Both the position numbers and the translations under genes were made by a program. Below the pieces are notes generated by a model, which did no database searches, had not been told where the DNA came from, and worked only from the letters and a program-made list of their open reading frames with translations. This document shows positions 27,739 through 35,893 of a DNA stretch of 64,000 nucleotides, one piece after another (within the stretch, counting starts at the first letter, position 1; every line of letters starts with the position of its first letter). The stretch comes from Bacteroidota bacterium (GTDB lineage Bacteria; Bacteroidota; Bacteroidia; Bacteroidales; Tenuifilaceae): NCBI GenBank assembly GCA_029560875.1, contig JAKQKB010000210.1, forward strand, positions 1 through 64,000, given 5' to 3'.

Positions 27739-29931
27739 CTATCGGATGAAAAGCATTTCGCGATATTTAGGGAGTGGCCACATTTCATCGTCAACAATCA
27801 TCTCAAGTTTATCGATATGGTAACGAATATCCTCGATATATGGCCTAACATTTTTTGCGTATAGGTGAGCTCTTTCTACAACATCCTCCACAAGGTTTGC
27901 CTCTTTACGGTACTCAATCATTTCGTCTACCTGCTTGCGGATTTCGTGAATATGCTCTGATATTTCCTGTAAAAGATTTAGCTGATGATTTGCCAGTTTC
28001 TCGTATTCTTTTGGGAATAGTTCTTTTAGCCCCTTCACATTCGATATCAGAATGTTTTGGTAGGCAATGGCTGTTGGTATTATGTGATTTATGGCTAAAT
28101 CGCCCAGAACACGTGCTTCTATTTGTACTTTCTTTAGGAATATCTCGTTGCGAATCTCGTAACGAGCTTCAAGTTCCCTAAGCGTAAGAATTTTGTTTTT
28201 TGTCAGTAGGTCTTTCGATGAGTCGAGTAGGAATGTTTTGAAGGCCTCAATTGCGTTTTGAATATTGGGTAGACCACGGCGAGCGGCCTCATCAACCCAC
28301 TCTTGGCTGTAGCCATTACCCTCGAATCGGATTTTCTTGGAATCGATAATAACCTTACGCAGGCACTGAATTATCGCCTCATCCTTTTTAACCCCCTTTT
28401 CAATAACTTTCTCAACCTCTACCTTAAATTTATTGAGTTGGTCGGCAACAGCAGTGTTTAGCACAATCATTGGCGATGCGCAGCTACCCGATGAGCCCAC
28501 TGCACGGAACTCGAAGCGATTTCCTGTGAATGCGAATGGAGATGTACGATTGCGGTCGGTATTATCGAGTAGAATCTCTGGAATTTTTCCGATGATGTCC
28601 AGTTTTAGCTCAGTTTTCTCATCGGGAGTCATTTTTTGGTCGCTCACCTTTTCCTCCAGCTCATCGAGCACAGCACTTAAGGTTTTGCCAATAAATACAG
28701 ACATAATGGCTGGTGGAGCCTCGTGTGCGCCAAGTCGGTGCGAGTTCGATTCCGAAGCAATACTACCAATTAGCAGTGCAGAATGGTCTTGAACCGCCTT
28801 CATTGTATTGATAAGGAATGTTAGGAATTGAAGGTTGTTCTTAGGCGTTCTTCCTGGCGATAAAAGGTTTACACCACTATCGGTCATCATCGACCAGTTA
28901 TTGTGCTTACCAGAGCCATTTACGCCCTTGAATGGTTTTTCGTGGAAAAGTATGCGGAAGTTATGCTGACGGGCAACTCTGTCCATTAGCGACATAATAA
29001 GTTGGTTGTGGTCAACAGCAAGGTTGGCCTCCTCAAATATCGGTGCGCATTCAAACTGGTTTGGAGCAACCTCGTTGTGGCGTGTTTTAACAGGGATACC
29101 TAGTTTGTAAGCCTCCAACTCAAAGTGACGCATAAAAGCGGTAACGCGTGCGGGGATTGACCCAAAGTAGTGGTCTTCCAACTGTTGGTCTTTTGCCGCA
29201 GCATGTCCCATAAGGGTACGACCGCAAAGGGCAAGGTCGGGGCGGGCGTTGAACAACGCCTCGTCAACCAAAAAGTACTCCTGTTCCCAGCCCAGTGTGG
29301 CAAATACCTTTTTTGCGTCCTTATCGAAATACTCCAAAACCGATACTGCTGCTTTGTCAAGCGCAGTTAGCGATTTTAGCAATGGAGTCTTAAAATCCAG
29401 CGCTTCGCCTGTATAGGAAACAAAAACCGTTGGAATACAAAGCGTTTGGTCAAGTATAAACGCAGGCGATGATGGATCCCAAGCCGAATAACCGCGAGCC
29501 TCGAATGTGTTTCGGATTCCACCACTTGGGAAACTCGATGCATCAGGCTCCTGCTGAACAAGCATTTCACCTTTAAAGAGTTCAATAGCCTTACCATCCT
29601 TATCGATGGAGAGAAAAGCATCGTGCTTTTCGGCTGTTGCTCCGTTCAATGGTTGGAACCAGTGGGTGTAGTGTGTTGCGCCCTGTTCCATTGCCCATGC
29701 TTTCATTGCAGCAGCAACTTGGCCTGCAATTTTTCTGTCGATACGTCGGCCCTCGTCAATTGAGGTGATTAGGCTTTCGTAAGCATCGGCCGATAGGTAG
29801 CGTTTCATCTTCTCCCTATCAAAAACATTAACCCCAAATATTTCGGAATACTTAGAGTCTTTGTTTCCATTGAATTCTAGAGGGTTTCTGTTAACAGCCT
29901 CTTTGAATGCGGTGAATCTTTGTTTAGCCAT
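27739..29931 (-). CDS. glnN: Type III glutamine synthetase
   Basis: A 730-residue enzyme of the GSIII class, which is about 720 residues and differs from GSI (about 470). It makes glutamine from glutamate, ammonium and ATP in the cytosol. Visible features are the class-specific FEARGYSAWDPSSPAF start region, GWEQEYFLVD, the catalytic RHNEVAPNQFE segment, KPFKGVNGSGKHNNWS, and NRTSPFAFTGNRFEFR. This is the typical Bacteroidota ammonium-assimilation enzyme. It stands alone; the upstream region has a promoter box and a repeated A/T-G5 motif that may bind a nitrogen regulator. Confidence 0.96.
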   Translation of the reverse strand: MAKQRFTAFKEAVNRNPLEFNGNKDSKYSEIFGVNVFDREKMKRYLSADAYESLITSIDEGRRIDRKIAGQVAAAMKAWAMEQGATHYTHWFQPLNGATAEKHDAFLSIDKDGKAIELFKGEMLVQQEPDASSFPSGGIRNTFEARGYSAWDPSSPAFILDQTLCIPTVFVSYTGEALDFKTPLLKSLTALDKAAVSVLEYFDKDAKKVFATLGWEQEYFLVDEALFNARPDLALCGRTLMGHAAAKDQQLEDHYFGSIPARVTAFMRHFELEAYKLGIPVKTRHNEVAPNQFECAPIFEEANLAVDHNQLIMSLMDRVARQHNFRILFHEKPFKGVNGSGKHNNWSMMTDSGVNLLSPGRTPKNNLQFLTFLINTMKAVQDHSALLIGSIASESNSHRLGAHEAPPAIMSVFIGKTLSAVLDELEEKVSDQKMTPDEKTELKLDIIGKIPEILLDNTDRNRTSPFAFTGNRFEFRAVGSSGSCASPMIVLNTAVADQLNKFKVEVEKVIEKGVKKDEAIIQCLRKVIIDSKKIRFEGNGYSQEWVDEAARRGLPNIQNAIEAFKTFLLDSSKDLLTKNKILTLRELEARYEIRNEIFLKKVQIEARVLGDLAINHIIPTAIAYQNILISNVKGLKELFPKEYEKLANHQLNLLQEISEHIHEIRKQVDEMIEYRKEANLVEDVVERAHLYAKNVRPYIEDIRYHIDKLEMIVDDEMWPLPKYREMLFIR

Positions 29932-29952
29932 AGTTTAGTTTTTATTTCATTG

Positions 29953-30048
29953 CAAAAATAAATTATTTTTAAATATATATAAAAATATTGGGGGTATATT
30001 TTAAAAATCATGAAAAAATATTTTAAAAATATAAAAATATATGGGGGT
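29953..30048 (-). promoter_or_regulatory. glnN upstream region: -7 box and two repeated motifs
   Basis: On the minus strand TATTTTTG (29953-29960) fits the -7 consensus, about 20 bp before glnN. Upstream are two copies of ATATAAAAATAT with one or two extra bases then GGGGGT (29977-29995 and 30029-30048), 52 bp apart. They may be regulator binding sites. The tract is otherwise very A/T-rich. Confidence 0.4.
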
Positions 30049-30189
30049 GTGAATTTGAAAAATGTATTTTTTAAAATTTTGATATGTGTTTAGATGATAG
30101 TTTGAATTTATATCCCTTTATAATATCTTTATAGCATTAATGAACAAACTATTTTATACTTGCGTTAACCAAGTACAAGCGTTTTTACA

Positions 30190-30672
30190 ATGGAAAAGGA
30201 CAATAGAAAGTATTCGAGCGACGAGATTACAGTTTTTTGGCGACCATCGGAGTGCGTGCACGCATCAATTTGCTATTCCAAGTTGCTGTCGGTGTTTAAC
30301 CCACGTAAAAGGCCCTGGGTTGATATGAAAGGTGGCACAACAAGGCAGATTATTGAGATTGTGAACGAGTGCCCCACCAATGCGTTGATGTTTATGTGGA
30401 ACGACCCCGTAAAAAACGCTGCCGAAACATCCAAGAAGGCCGTAAAGGATTTAACGAGCGAGCAAGCAGCCGATTTTGGCGTTGAACCTGTCAAGGTTCA
30501 GGTTATGCCCAACGGTCCCGTTCTGGTATCGGGTAACTTTCAACTGTTAGATTCCGAGGGTAAAGATATAAAGTCGATGAAGATGGTTTCGCTATGTCGA
30601 TGTGGAAGCTCCAACGGGCAGCCATTCTGCGATGGAACACACTTTAAGGTTGGATTTAGAGATAAGGAGTAA
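30190..30672 (+). CDS. Fe-S protein: Fer4_19-like domain fused to a CDGSH domain
   Basis: A 160-residue protein. The first about 75 residues resemble the divergent mono-cluster 4Fe-4S (Fer4_19) domain, with cysteines in [13 protein letters not shown] and VNECPTNAL. Residues about 95-160 form a CDGSH (mitoNEET-like) domain whose signature [16 protein letters not shown] matches the consensus C-x-C-x2-S-x3-P-x-C-D-G-T-H, ligating a 2Fe-2S cluster by three Cys and one His. Probably a cytosolic redox or cluster-transfer protein. A short in-frame CDGSH gene follows after 5 bp. Confidence 0.9.
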   Translation: MEKDNRKYSSDEITVFWRPSECVHASICYSKLLSVFNPRKRPWVDMKGGTTRQIIEIVNECPTNALMFMWNDPVKNAAETSKKAVKDLTSEQAADFGVEPVKVQVMPNGPVLVSGNFQLLDSEGKDIKSMKMVSLCRCGSSNGQPFCDGTHFKVGFRDKE

Positions 30673-30677
30673 CAGCA

Positions 30678-30869
30678 ATGGATGAGCAAAAAAAAGTTGC
30701 AGCAAAGCTGCATTTGTCCAAGACTGGACCAATAAAAATTACCGGGAAGTTCTACATTGTGGATACTCAGGGTAACGACTTAACCCCCGAAGGCGAAGGT
30801 GATGTTTACCTCTGCGCCTGCGGCAATTCCAAAACAAAACCATTCTGCGACGGAAGCCATAAGAAGTGA
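30678..30869 (+). CDS. Single-domain CDGSH iron-sulfur protein
   Basis: A 63-residue protein with the signature CACGNSKTKPFCDGSH matching the CDGSH 2Fe-2S motif. It has no signal peptide or membrane segment. It is 5 bp after the Fer4_19-CDGSH gene and surely co-transcribed with it. The pair may pass clusters or electrons between each other; that is inference from co-location and motif. Confidence 0.9.
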   Translation: MDEQKKVAAKLHLSKTGPIKITGKFYIVDTQGNDLTPEGEGDVYLCACGNSKTKPFCDGSHKK

Positions 30870-30977
30870 GTTTGGAGGAAACTTTGTAAACGGTTATCAG
30901 TTATCTGTTACCCCAACATTAAAGTTCCTAACTTCCTGCTTCAATCTTCCACCTTCCAACTGCAATATAATTTTTAC

Positions 30978-30985
30978 TAGTTTTG
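30978..30985 (+). promoter_or_regulatory. Possible -7 element TAGTTTTG of the DUF454 gene
   Basis: TAGTTTTG fits TAnnTTTG and ends 4 bp before the ATG at 30990. If used, transcription would begin at or within the start codon (leaderless mRNA). No clear -33 is seen. Confidence 0.35.
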
Positions 30986-30989
30986 CCGA

Positions 30990-31367
30990 ATGGCAATAAA
31001 AAAAACAAGCCCTGTTACAAGGGCTTTACTTTTGGTGTTGGGCTTACTATCGCTGGGTTTTGGAGTATTGGGCATATTTGTACCATTACTGCCAACAACT
31101 CCCTTTTTACTGCTATCGGCATACTGTTTTATTCGTAGCTCCGATAGGCTGTATGGCTGGCTTATTGGTAATAAATTTCTGGGACACTATATTCATAACT
31201 ATATCGAGAATAGGGCAATTGAGCCGCGCATAAAGTGGTTTACCATTGCGTTGCTTTGGATATCGATACTAACCTCTGTTATAACGCTGAGCCTAGCGCT
31301 GTGGATTAAAGCATTGCTTATTGCAATTGCGGTGGGCGTTACGGTGCATATTTTGAGGTTGAGGTAG
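30990..31367 (+). CDS. DUF454 (YbaN-like) inner-membrane protein
   Basis: A 125-residue membrane protein with hydrophobic segments at about 10-50 and 80-120. It has the family hallmark GxFVPLLPTTPFLLL and a polar GWLIGNKFLGHYIHNY loop. The length matches the YbaN/DUF454 family. Its function is unknown. It follows the CDGSH pair after 120 bp with a promoter-like box, so it is probably transcribed separately. Confidence 0.88.
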   Translation: MAIKKTSPVTRALLLVLGLLSLGFGVLGIFVPLLPTTPFLLLSAYCFIRSSDRLYGWLIGNKFLGHYIHNYIENRAIEPRIKWFTIALLWISILTSVITLSLALWIKALLIAIAVGVTVHILRLR

Positions 31368-31477
31368 ATTCCATCAATTTTAGTTTGTTACCGACATTCT
31401 TCTTGCTGCATACAGTTGCATACCATTATTCTGATAAGCCGATGCAGCAGACTTCTGCGAGTACGCGGTTTTTACTC

Positions 31478-31927
31478 TTAGTTATCAGGAATTTCGGGTT
31501 CAACCAGTTTTATCAACTTTTCTAAAGACTCCTGCCATCCTAAATAGCACATCTCTGCAGGGATAACAGACGGAATACCCTCCTGCAGAACCTTTAACTC
31601 TGTGCCGCACGAAACCCTATTGAGCCATACAGAGGTGATTATTTCGCCGGGCAAATTTGGGTCGTCAAATTTATCGCTGTATTTAATGAACTCATTAGGC
31701 TTAATTTCTAGAAAGTTGCCACCAAAAGAGTGGCTGTTTCCCGTAGTAAAGTTCATAAACGACATTTTAAAGCTCCCTCCAACTTTAAAATCCATATGAT
31801 GAACCAAACATATGAAACCGTATGGCGGAATCCACCACGAATATGCATTCGAGTCGGTAAAAGCTCTATAAATCTTTTCTGGAGTTGCTTTAATAACTCT
31901 ATGCAATGTTACGCTATTCCCTGACAT
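31478..31927 (-). CDS. SRPBCC (AHSA1/START-like) domain protein
   Basis: A 149-residue single-domain protein. The N-terminal RVIKATPEKIYRAFTDSNAYSWWIPP pattern (shown in part), the FKVGGSFKMSF strand and the C-terminal GWQESLEKLIKLVE helix fit the AHSA1 branch of the SRPBCC fold, which binds hydrophobic ligands in a cavity. No export signal. The ligand is unknown, and no functional neighbour is on its strand. Confidence 0.85.
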   Translation of the reverse strand: MSGNSVTLHRVIKATPEKIYRAFTDSNAYSWWIPPYGFICLVHHMDFKVGGSFKMSFMNFTTGNSHSFGGNFLEIKPNEFIKYSDKFDDPNLPGEIITSVWLNRVSCGTELKVLQEGIPSVIPAEMCYLGWQESLEKLIKLVEPEIPDN

Positions 31928-32145
31928 AATATTACGTTTAGGTGTTATTCTATGGTTCGTTAATTAACTAATAAACAGTAAAAACGTATATAATGTTCGG
32001 TTTAGTTAATGCATTGTAGTAGCAGTTTGTAGGAGAGGTCGGAGACTGCTATTTAGATATGCCGAAGTCTGAAACTTTAGAGAGCAATTGATTACTCTTT
32101 AATTGTTATTATAAATTATTAATCATCACCTCTTTTAAAAAAAGA

Positions 32146-32171
32146 AAAGGCGCTGAAAAACCAGCGCCTTT
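32146..32171 (-). terminator. Terminator of ddl
   Basis: AAAGGCGCTG (32146-32155) pairs with CAGCGCCTTT (32162-32171) over a 6-nt loop and is followed on the minus strand by a U-rich tract, 22 bp after the ddl stop. Confidence 0.88.
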
Positions 32172-32193
32172 CAAAATATGGTATATGTAAATT

Positions 32194-33180
32194 TTACTTT
32201 CTGCTTACCGCATCCTCAATTACAAGCGTAAACATATCGCGCATATTGCCGCCCATAGCCCTTACCTGTTGCGGAATTATGCTGGCCTCGCTCATTCCCG
32301 GAACAGTGTTTATTTCGAGGAAGTAGATGTTTTCGTTGTCAACTATATAGTCGACCCGAACAATTCCACGGCAATCGAGCCTATCGTATATTTTTGAGGA
32401 GAATTCTTGGATTCTTTTGGTGAGCGATTCCGAAATCTCAGCGGGTGTAACCTCCTTGGATTTGTTCTGGTATTTTGCCTCGTAATCGAAAAACTCGTTC
32501 ATCGATATTATCTCGGTTACAGGCATTACAATCTCCTTGCTATCCGATTTAAACACACCGCAGGTGAACTCCCTACCGCTTATAAACTCCTCCAGGATTA
32601 TTGTTCGGTCCTCCTTAAAGGCATTTTCTATGGCAGGCAAAAGGTCCTCGGCAAATTTAACCTTGCTAACACCGTAGCTGCTACCGCTCTCGTTGGGTTT
32701 TACAAATATTGGTAGTCCAAGCGTCTTTATGATACTTTTGGTATCAAATTTTTGCCCACGCTTTAGGTTAATTCCCTTTGCTAGGTTAACACCTGTTTCC
32801 TTAACCAGCTCCTTGCAGTAGTACTTGTGAAAGGTGAACGATGAGTTCATAACGCTTCCGGTGGTGTATGGAATGTTCATCATCTCAAGGTAGCCTTGGA
32901 GTAATCCGTTCTCGCCTGGTGTGCCGTGGATTGCAATTAATGCGCAATCGAATTTTAGTTTTTGGCCTTTAACCGTTGCGCTAAAATCGTTCTTATCAAT
33001 CTCAATCTCGCCAAGTTCAGGGTGCTTTAACGCCCAACTTGTTCCCTTAATAAAAACGGTATATGCGTTGTACTTATCGGCATCTATCCAACCCGATATT
33101 TGTGCTGCACTTTTAAGCGATATGTTTGCCTCGGAGGAGTTTCCTCCAGCAAGTATGGCAATATTAAGTTTGCTTTCCAT
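32194..33180 (-). CDS. ddl: D-alanine--D-alanine ligase
   Basis: A 328-residue ATP-grasp enzyme that makes the D-Ala-D-Ala end of peptidoglycan precursors in the cytosol. Visible features are the N-terminal LAGGNSSEANISLKSA segment, the central IFVKPNESGSSYGV ATP-binding loop, ILEEFISGREFTCGV, the LDCRGIVRVDY metal site and the ending LEINTVPGMSEASIIPQQ. The length is typical (310-360). It is transcribed alone and has its own terminator. Confidence 0.95.
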   Translation of the reverse strand: MESKLNIAILAGGNSSEANISLKSAAQISGWIDADKYNAYTVFIKGTSWALKHPELGEIEIDKNDFSATVKGQKLKFDCALIAIHGTPGENGLLQGYLEMMNIPYTTGSVMNSSFTFHKYYCKELVKETGVNLAKGINLKRGQKFDTKSIIKTLGLPIFVKPNESGSSYGVSKVKFAEDLLPAIENAFKEDRTIILEEFISGREFTCGVFKSDSKEIVMPVTEIISMNEFFDYEAKYQNKSKEVTPAEISESLTKRIQEFSSKIYDRLDCRGIVRVDYIVDNENIYFLEINTVPGMSEASIIPQQVRAMGGNMRDMFTLVIEDAVSRK

Positions 33181-33365
33181 TGTTTACGGTTTGTAGTGCA
33201 AAACTGCAAGAAATTTGGCAAATTGAAAAATTTCGACACCGATATTATTATTTTTTAATCTATCGAATTTTACTGTTGGGTTGATTGCACCTGATTATTT
33301 GTCAAATAATTTTTTGAAAACATCACAAATCAACTTAACTTTTGGCCATTAACTCAATTGTGAGT

Positions 33366-35840
33366 ATGAAACGTATTACATTGCTTTTTTTGCTTTTACT
33401 ATTCTCTACAATTGTGGAAGCACAAACAATTCTTGTCAAAGGTAAAGTTACCGATTCCCAGAAACACGCTTTAATTGGGGTTGCAGTTGGTATCAAAGGC
33501 ACTTCAATTGTCACTCAAACAAAGGACGATGGAACCTATCAGATTTACTCTTCCTATGGCGATACTTTAGTTTTCACATCAAACTTTGGCGTAACAAAAA
33601 ATGTTGCTGTAAGCAAGGAATTTATAGATGTTCCGAATAACTATTTGATTATTAATGTTGAGTTGGCTACGGATAATCAAATATTTAATATGTCGCTTGA
33701 GGAGTTGATGAGTATCGAAATTATTACAGCCTCCAATATTTCAGAAAAATTAAACGATGCACCTGCAACTACCATTGTATTAAGCCAAAAACAGATACTC
33801 GATTTGGGGTACATTAAGTTATCCGATATTTTAGATGATTTACCCGGAATGGACATGGTTAAAACTTATGGCGATACCTATTATAAAAATTACTGGAGGG
33901 GTTTTAGGAATTCGGTGGGAACGGCGTATCTGCTTATGGTTGATGGAATGCTACAGAATCAACTATGGACTAATACCGACCAGATTATGGCCGCAATTCC
34001 TATTTCTAATATCGAAAGGGTTGAGGTTGTTTATGGTCCAGCATCATCGGTTTATGGAGCCAATGCACTTATGGGTGTTATAAATGTTCTTACAAAGAAA
34101 ACTGCCGATACGGATGGTACACATCTTAGTTTTCAGAGTTTTAGAAGTGCCAGCAATTATTTTACTGGCGATTATAATGTCTTTTACCAAAGAAACAATA
34201 TTCGATTTAGTGTTACGGGTAGGGTTGAGGATGGCGATGTAAATGAATTTATTAATCCGAATGATTTTTACTGGACAAGGGATGAGCATTATTCCAACTC
34301 TGCCCTTTGGGGCGATGTGGTAAATAATAAGAACCTTGGAGGCCTATTTTCTTCTCCTGAACGAAACCGAGCATTGGATTTTCGTTTGTATATGGACGAT
34401 TTGGAACTGGGTGCCAGTTTTTACAATTTAAGTACGGGTTATGGAACCGTTTATCCCGCCGATAGGGTTCAAACTGTGAACCGTTGGCCACAAACTGAGT
34501 TTAGTATATACTCAAGGTATTCTAAGCAGCTAACATCGAAAATTAGTTCACGAACATTGGTTCGATTCCGTAAAAGCGATATAACCAACGATGGATTATT
34601 TATAGAGGCGTATAACACTACAAATAATAGTTCAGCCGATTCAACAATTGCTGGGGTTGTTGTTGGTGCTGGAGAATCAGTGCGAGGTATTGATTTTTCA
34701 TCGTGGTCTACCTATAATCGGAGTGTTTCTGTTTTTCAGGATTTTGATGTTTCATTAAGCGATATTGTTTCATTTAATATTGGGCTTAAGTACGAGAATA
34801 AAAACCTAGAACGTAATTATAATGCGGTTTATTCCGATTATGTTGCCCCCAGTGTTCTTACCAATGCATCGTTGCTTTATCCTCAAATAACCCAAGATGT
34901 TGATAGGTATAATAATAGGGTTTTTATTATTGATGAGGCGGCTTATTTTCAAGGCCGTTTAAGGCTTAACAGTAGTAATGCACTAAATATTGGAGCCCGG
35001 TACGATTATAATTCACAGTATGGCGGTTCTACAACCTTGCGTATGGGGTATGTTGGGACTTTTAAGAGTTTAACCGCAAAATTGCTTTACGGGCAAGCGT
35101 ACCAAGAACCTACAATGCGAAATCTTTATGGCGGATGGAGCGGTTCCGGTAGTAATGAGAATTTAAAGCCTGAGCGGTCGAGCACCATAGAGGCATCTGC
35201 CGTTTATACAAAAGGAAAAATAAGCGCGTTGGTTAGTGCTTATGGCGTTATTATTACCAATACTATAGTGGGCGATAACCAATCGGCGAGCAATCTTGGA
35301 GAGCGTGTAATTACAGGACTCGATTTGCACCTGAGAACGCAGATATCCCAATCGTTCATTAAAAATCTAAATGCTTGGATTTATTACTCGGCAATTCTTT
35401 CGGAGAAGGAGAAACGGTTTGATGTTGATGGAAATCTTACTGGAACTGGAATTATTGGCGATTTGGCACACAGTAAATTGTACTTTGGAACAACCGCAGA
35501 TATTGGAAAGCATTTGACCATTAATTTGCGAGGTCGATTTATTGGAGAACGCGAAACTGTTATTACAAATCCAATTCGGACAATTCCATCGTACTTGACC
35601 ATTGATGGTAATATTCAAGTGAGAGATGTGATTTATAAAGGGCTTAACATCGAAGTTAAGTTTATCAATTTGACCAATACAGTTTACTATCATCCGGGTA
35701 TACGCGAAGCCAATTCGGGCGAGTCGCCCGGAGCTTGGGATTCCAACGGTTTGGGTTGGAGTGGTAGTCAAGGATGGTTTAACTCTAAGTTACCGCAGCC
35801 TCGATTCTTTACAATGGTGGGAATAACTTTAAACATATAG
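33366..35840 (+). CDS. TonB-dependent receptor with CarboxypepD_reg-like N-domain
   Basis: About 824 residues from the ATG of MKRITLL; an in-frame TTG at 33342 is an unlikely start. A signal peptide ends near VEAQ. A regulatory-like beta-sandwich (about 25-105) precedes the plug domain (about 115-245, with GASSVYGANALMGVINVLTKK-type text) and a 22-strand outer-membrane barrel ending in a hydrophobic strand (FTMVGITLNI). It imports a siderophore, cobalamin, sugar or similar ligand using TonB energy. No SusD partner is adjacent, so the substrate cannot be named. Confidence 0.92.
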   Translation: MKRITLLFLLLLFSTIVEAQTILVKGKVTDSQKHALIGVAVGIKGTSIVTQTKDDGTYQIYSSYGDTLVFTSNFGVTKNVAVSKEFIDVPNNYLIINVELATDNQIFNMSLEELMSIEIITASNISEKLNDAPATTIVLSQKQILDLGYIKLSDILDDLPGMDMVKTYGDTYYKNYWRGFRNSVGTAYLLMVDGMLQNQLWTNTDQIMAAIPISNIERVEVVYGPASSVYGANALMGVINVLTKKTADTDGTHLSFQSFRSASNYFTGDYNVFYQRNNIRFSVTGRVEDGDVNEFINPNDFYWTRDEHYSNSALWGDVVNNKNLGGLFSSPERNRALDFRLYMDDLELGASFYNLSTGYGTVYPADRVQTVNRWPQTEFSIYSRYSKQLTSKISSRTLVRFRKSDITNDGLFIEAYNTTNNSSADSTIAGVVVGAGESVRGIDFSSWSTYNRSVSVFQDFDVSLSDIVSFNIGLKYENKNLERNYNAVYSDYVAPSVLTNASLLYPQITQDVDRYNNRVFIIDEAAYFQGRLRLNSSNALNIGARYDYNSQYGGSTTLRMGYVGTFKSLTAKLLYGQAYQEPTMRNLYGGWSGSGSNENLKPERSSTIEASAVYTKGKISALVSAYGVIITNTIVGDNQSASNLGERVITGLDLHLRTQISQSFIKNLNAWIYYSAILSEKEKRFDVDGNLTGTGIIGDLAHSKLYFGTTADIGKHLTINLRGRFIGERETVITNPIRTIPSYLTIDGNIQVRDVIYKGLNIEVKFINLTNTVYYHPGIREANSGESPGAWDSNGLGWSGSQGWFNSKLPQPRFFTMVGITLNI

Positions 35841-35852
35841 TGGTATTGATAC

Positions 35853-35882
35853 AAAAAAGGGCAACATTTGTTGCCCTTTTTT
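35853..35882. terminator. Bidirectional terminator between TonB receptor and spermidine-synthase-like gene
   Basis: A 13-bp perfect stem AAAAAAGGGCAAC (35853-35865) with its complement (35870-35882) and a 4-nt loop, ending in U's in both directions; the two genes converge here. Confidence 0.93.
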
Positions 35883-35893
35883 TCTTGTACAGG

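Noticed and set aside
29977-30048. A/T-G5 repeats before glnN as part of a CRISPR array
   Set aside because: Only two copies, very A/T-rich, with no regular spacers or cas genes.
30140-30328. Short plus-strand frame overlapping the start of the Fer4_19-CDGSH gene
   Set aside because: It is in another frame of the recognised Fe-S protein and shows no conserved motif.
31368-31477. Hairpin-like GCAGACTTCTGC segment between the DUF454 and SRPBCC genes as a terminator
   Set aside because: The stem is only four base pairs and no clear U-run follows in either direction.
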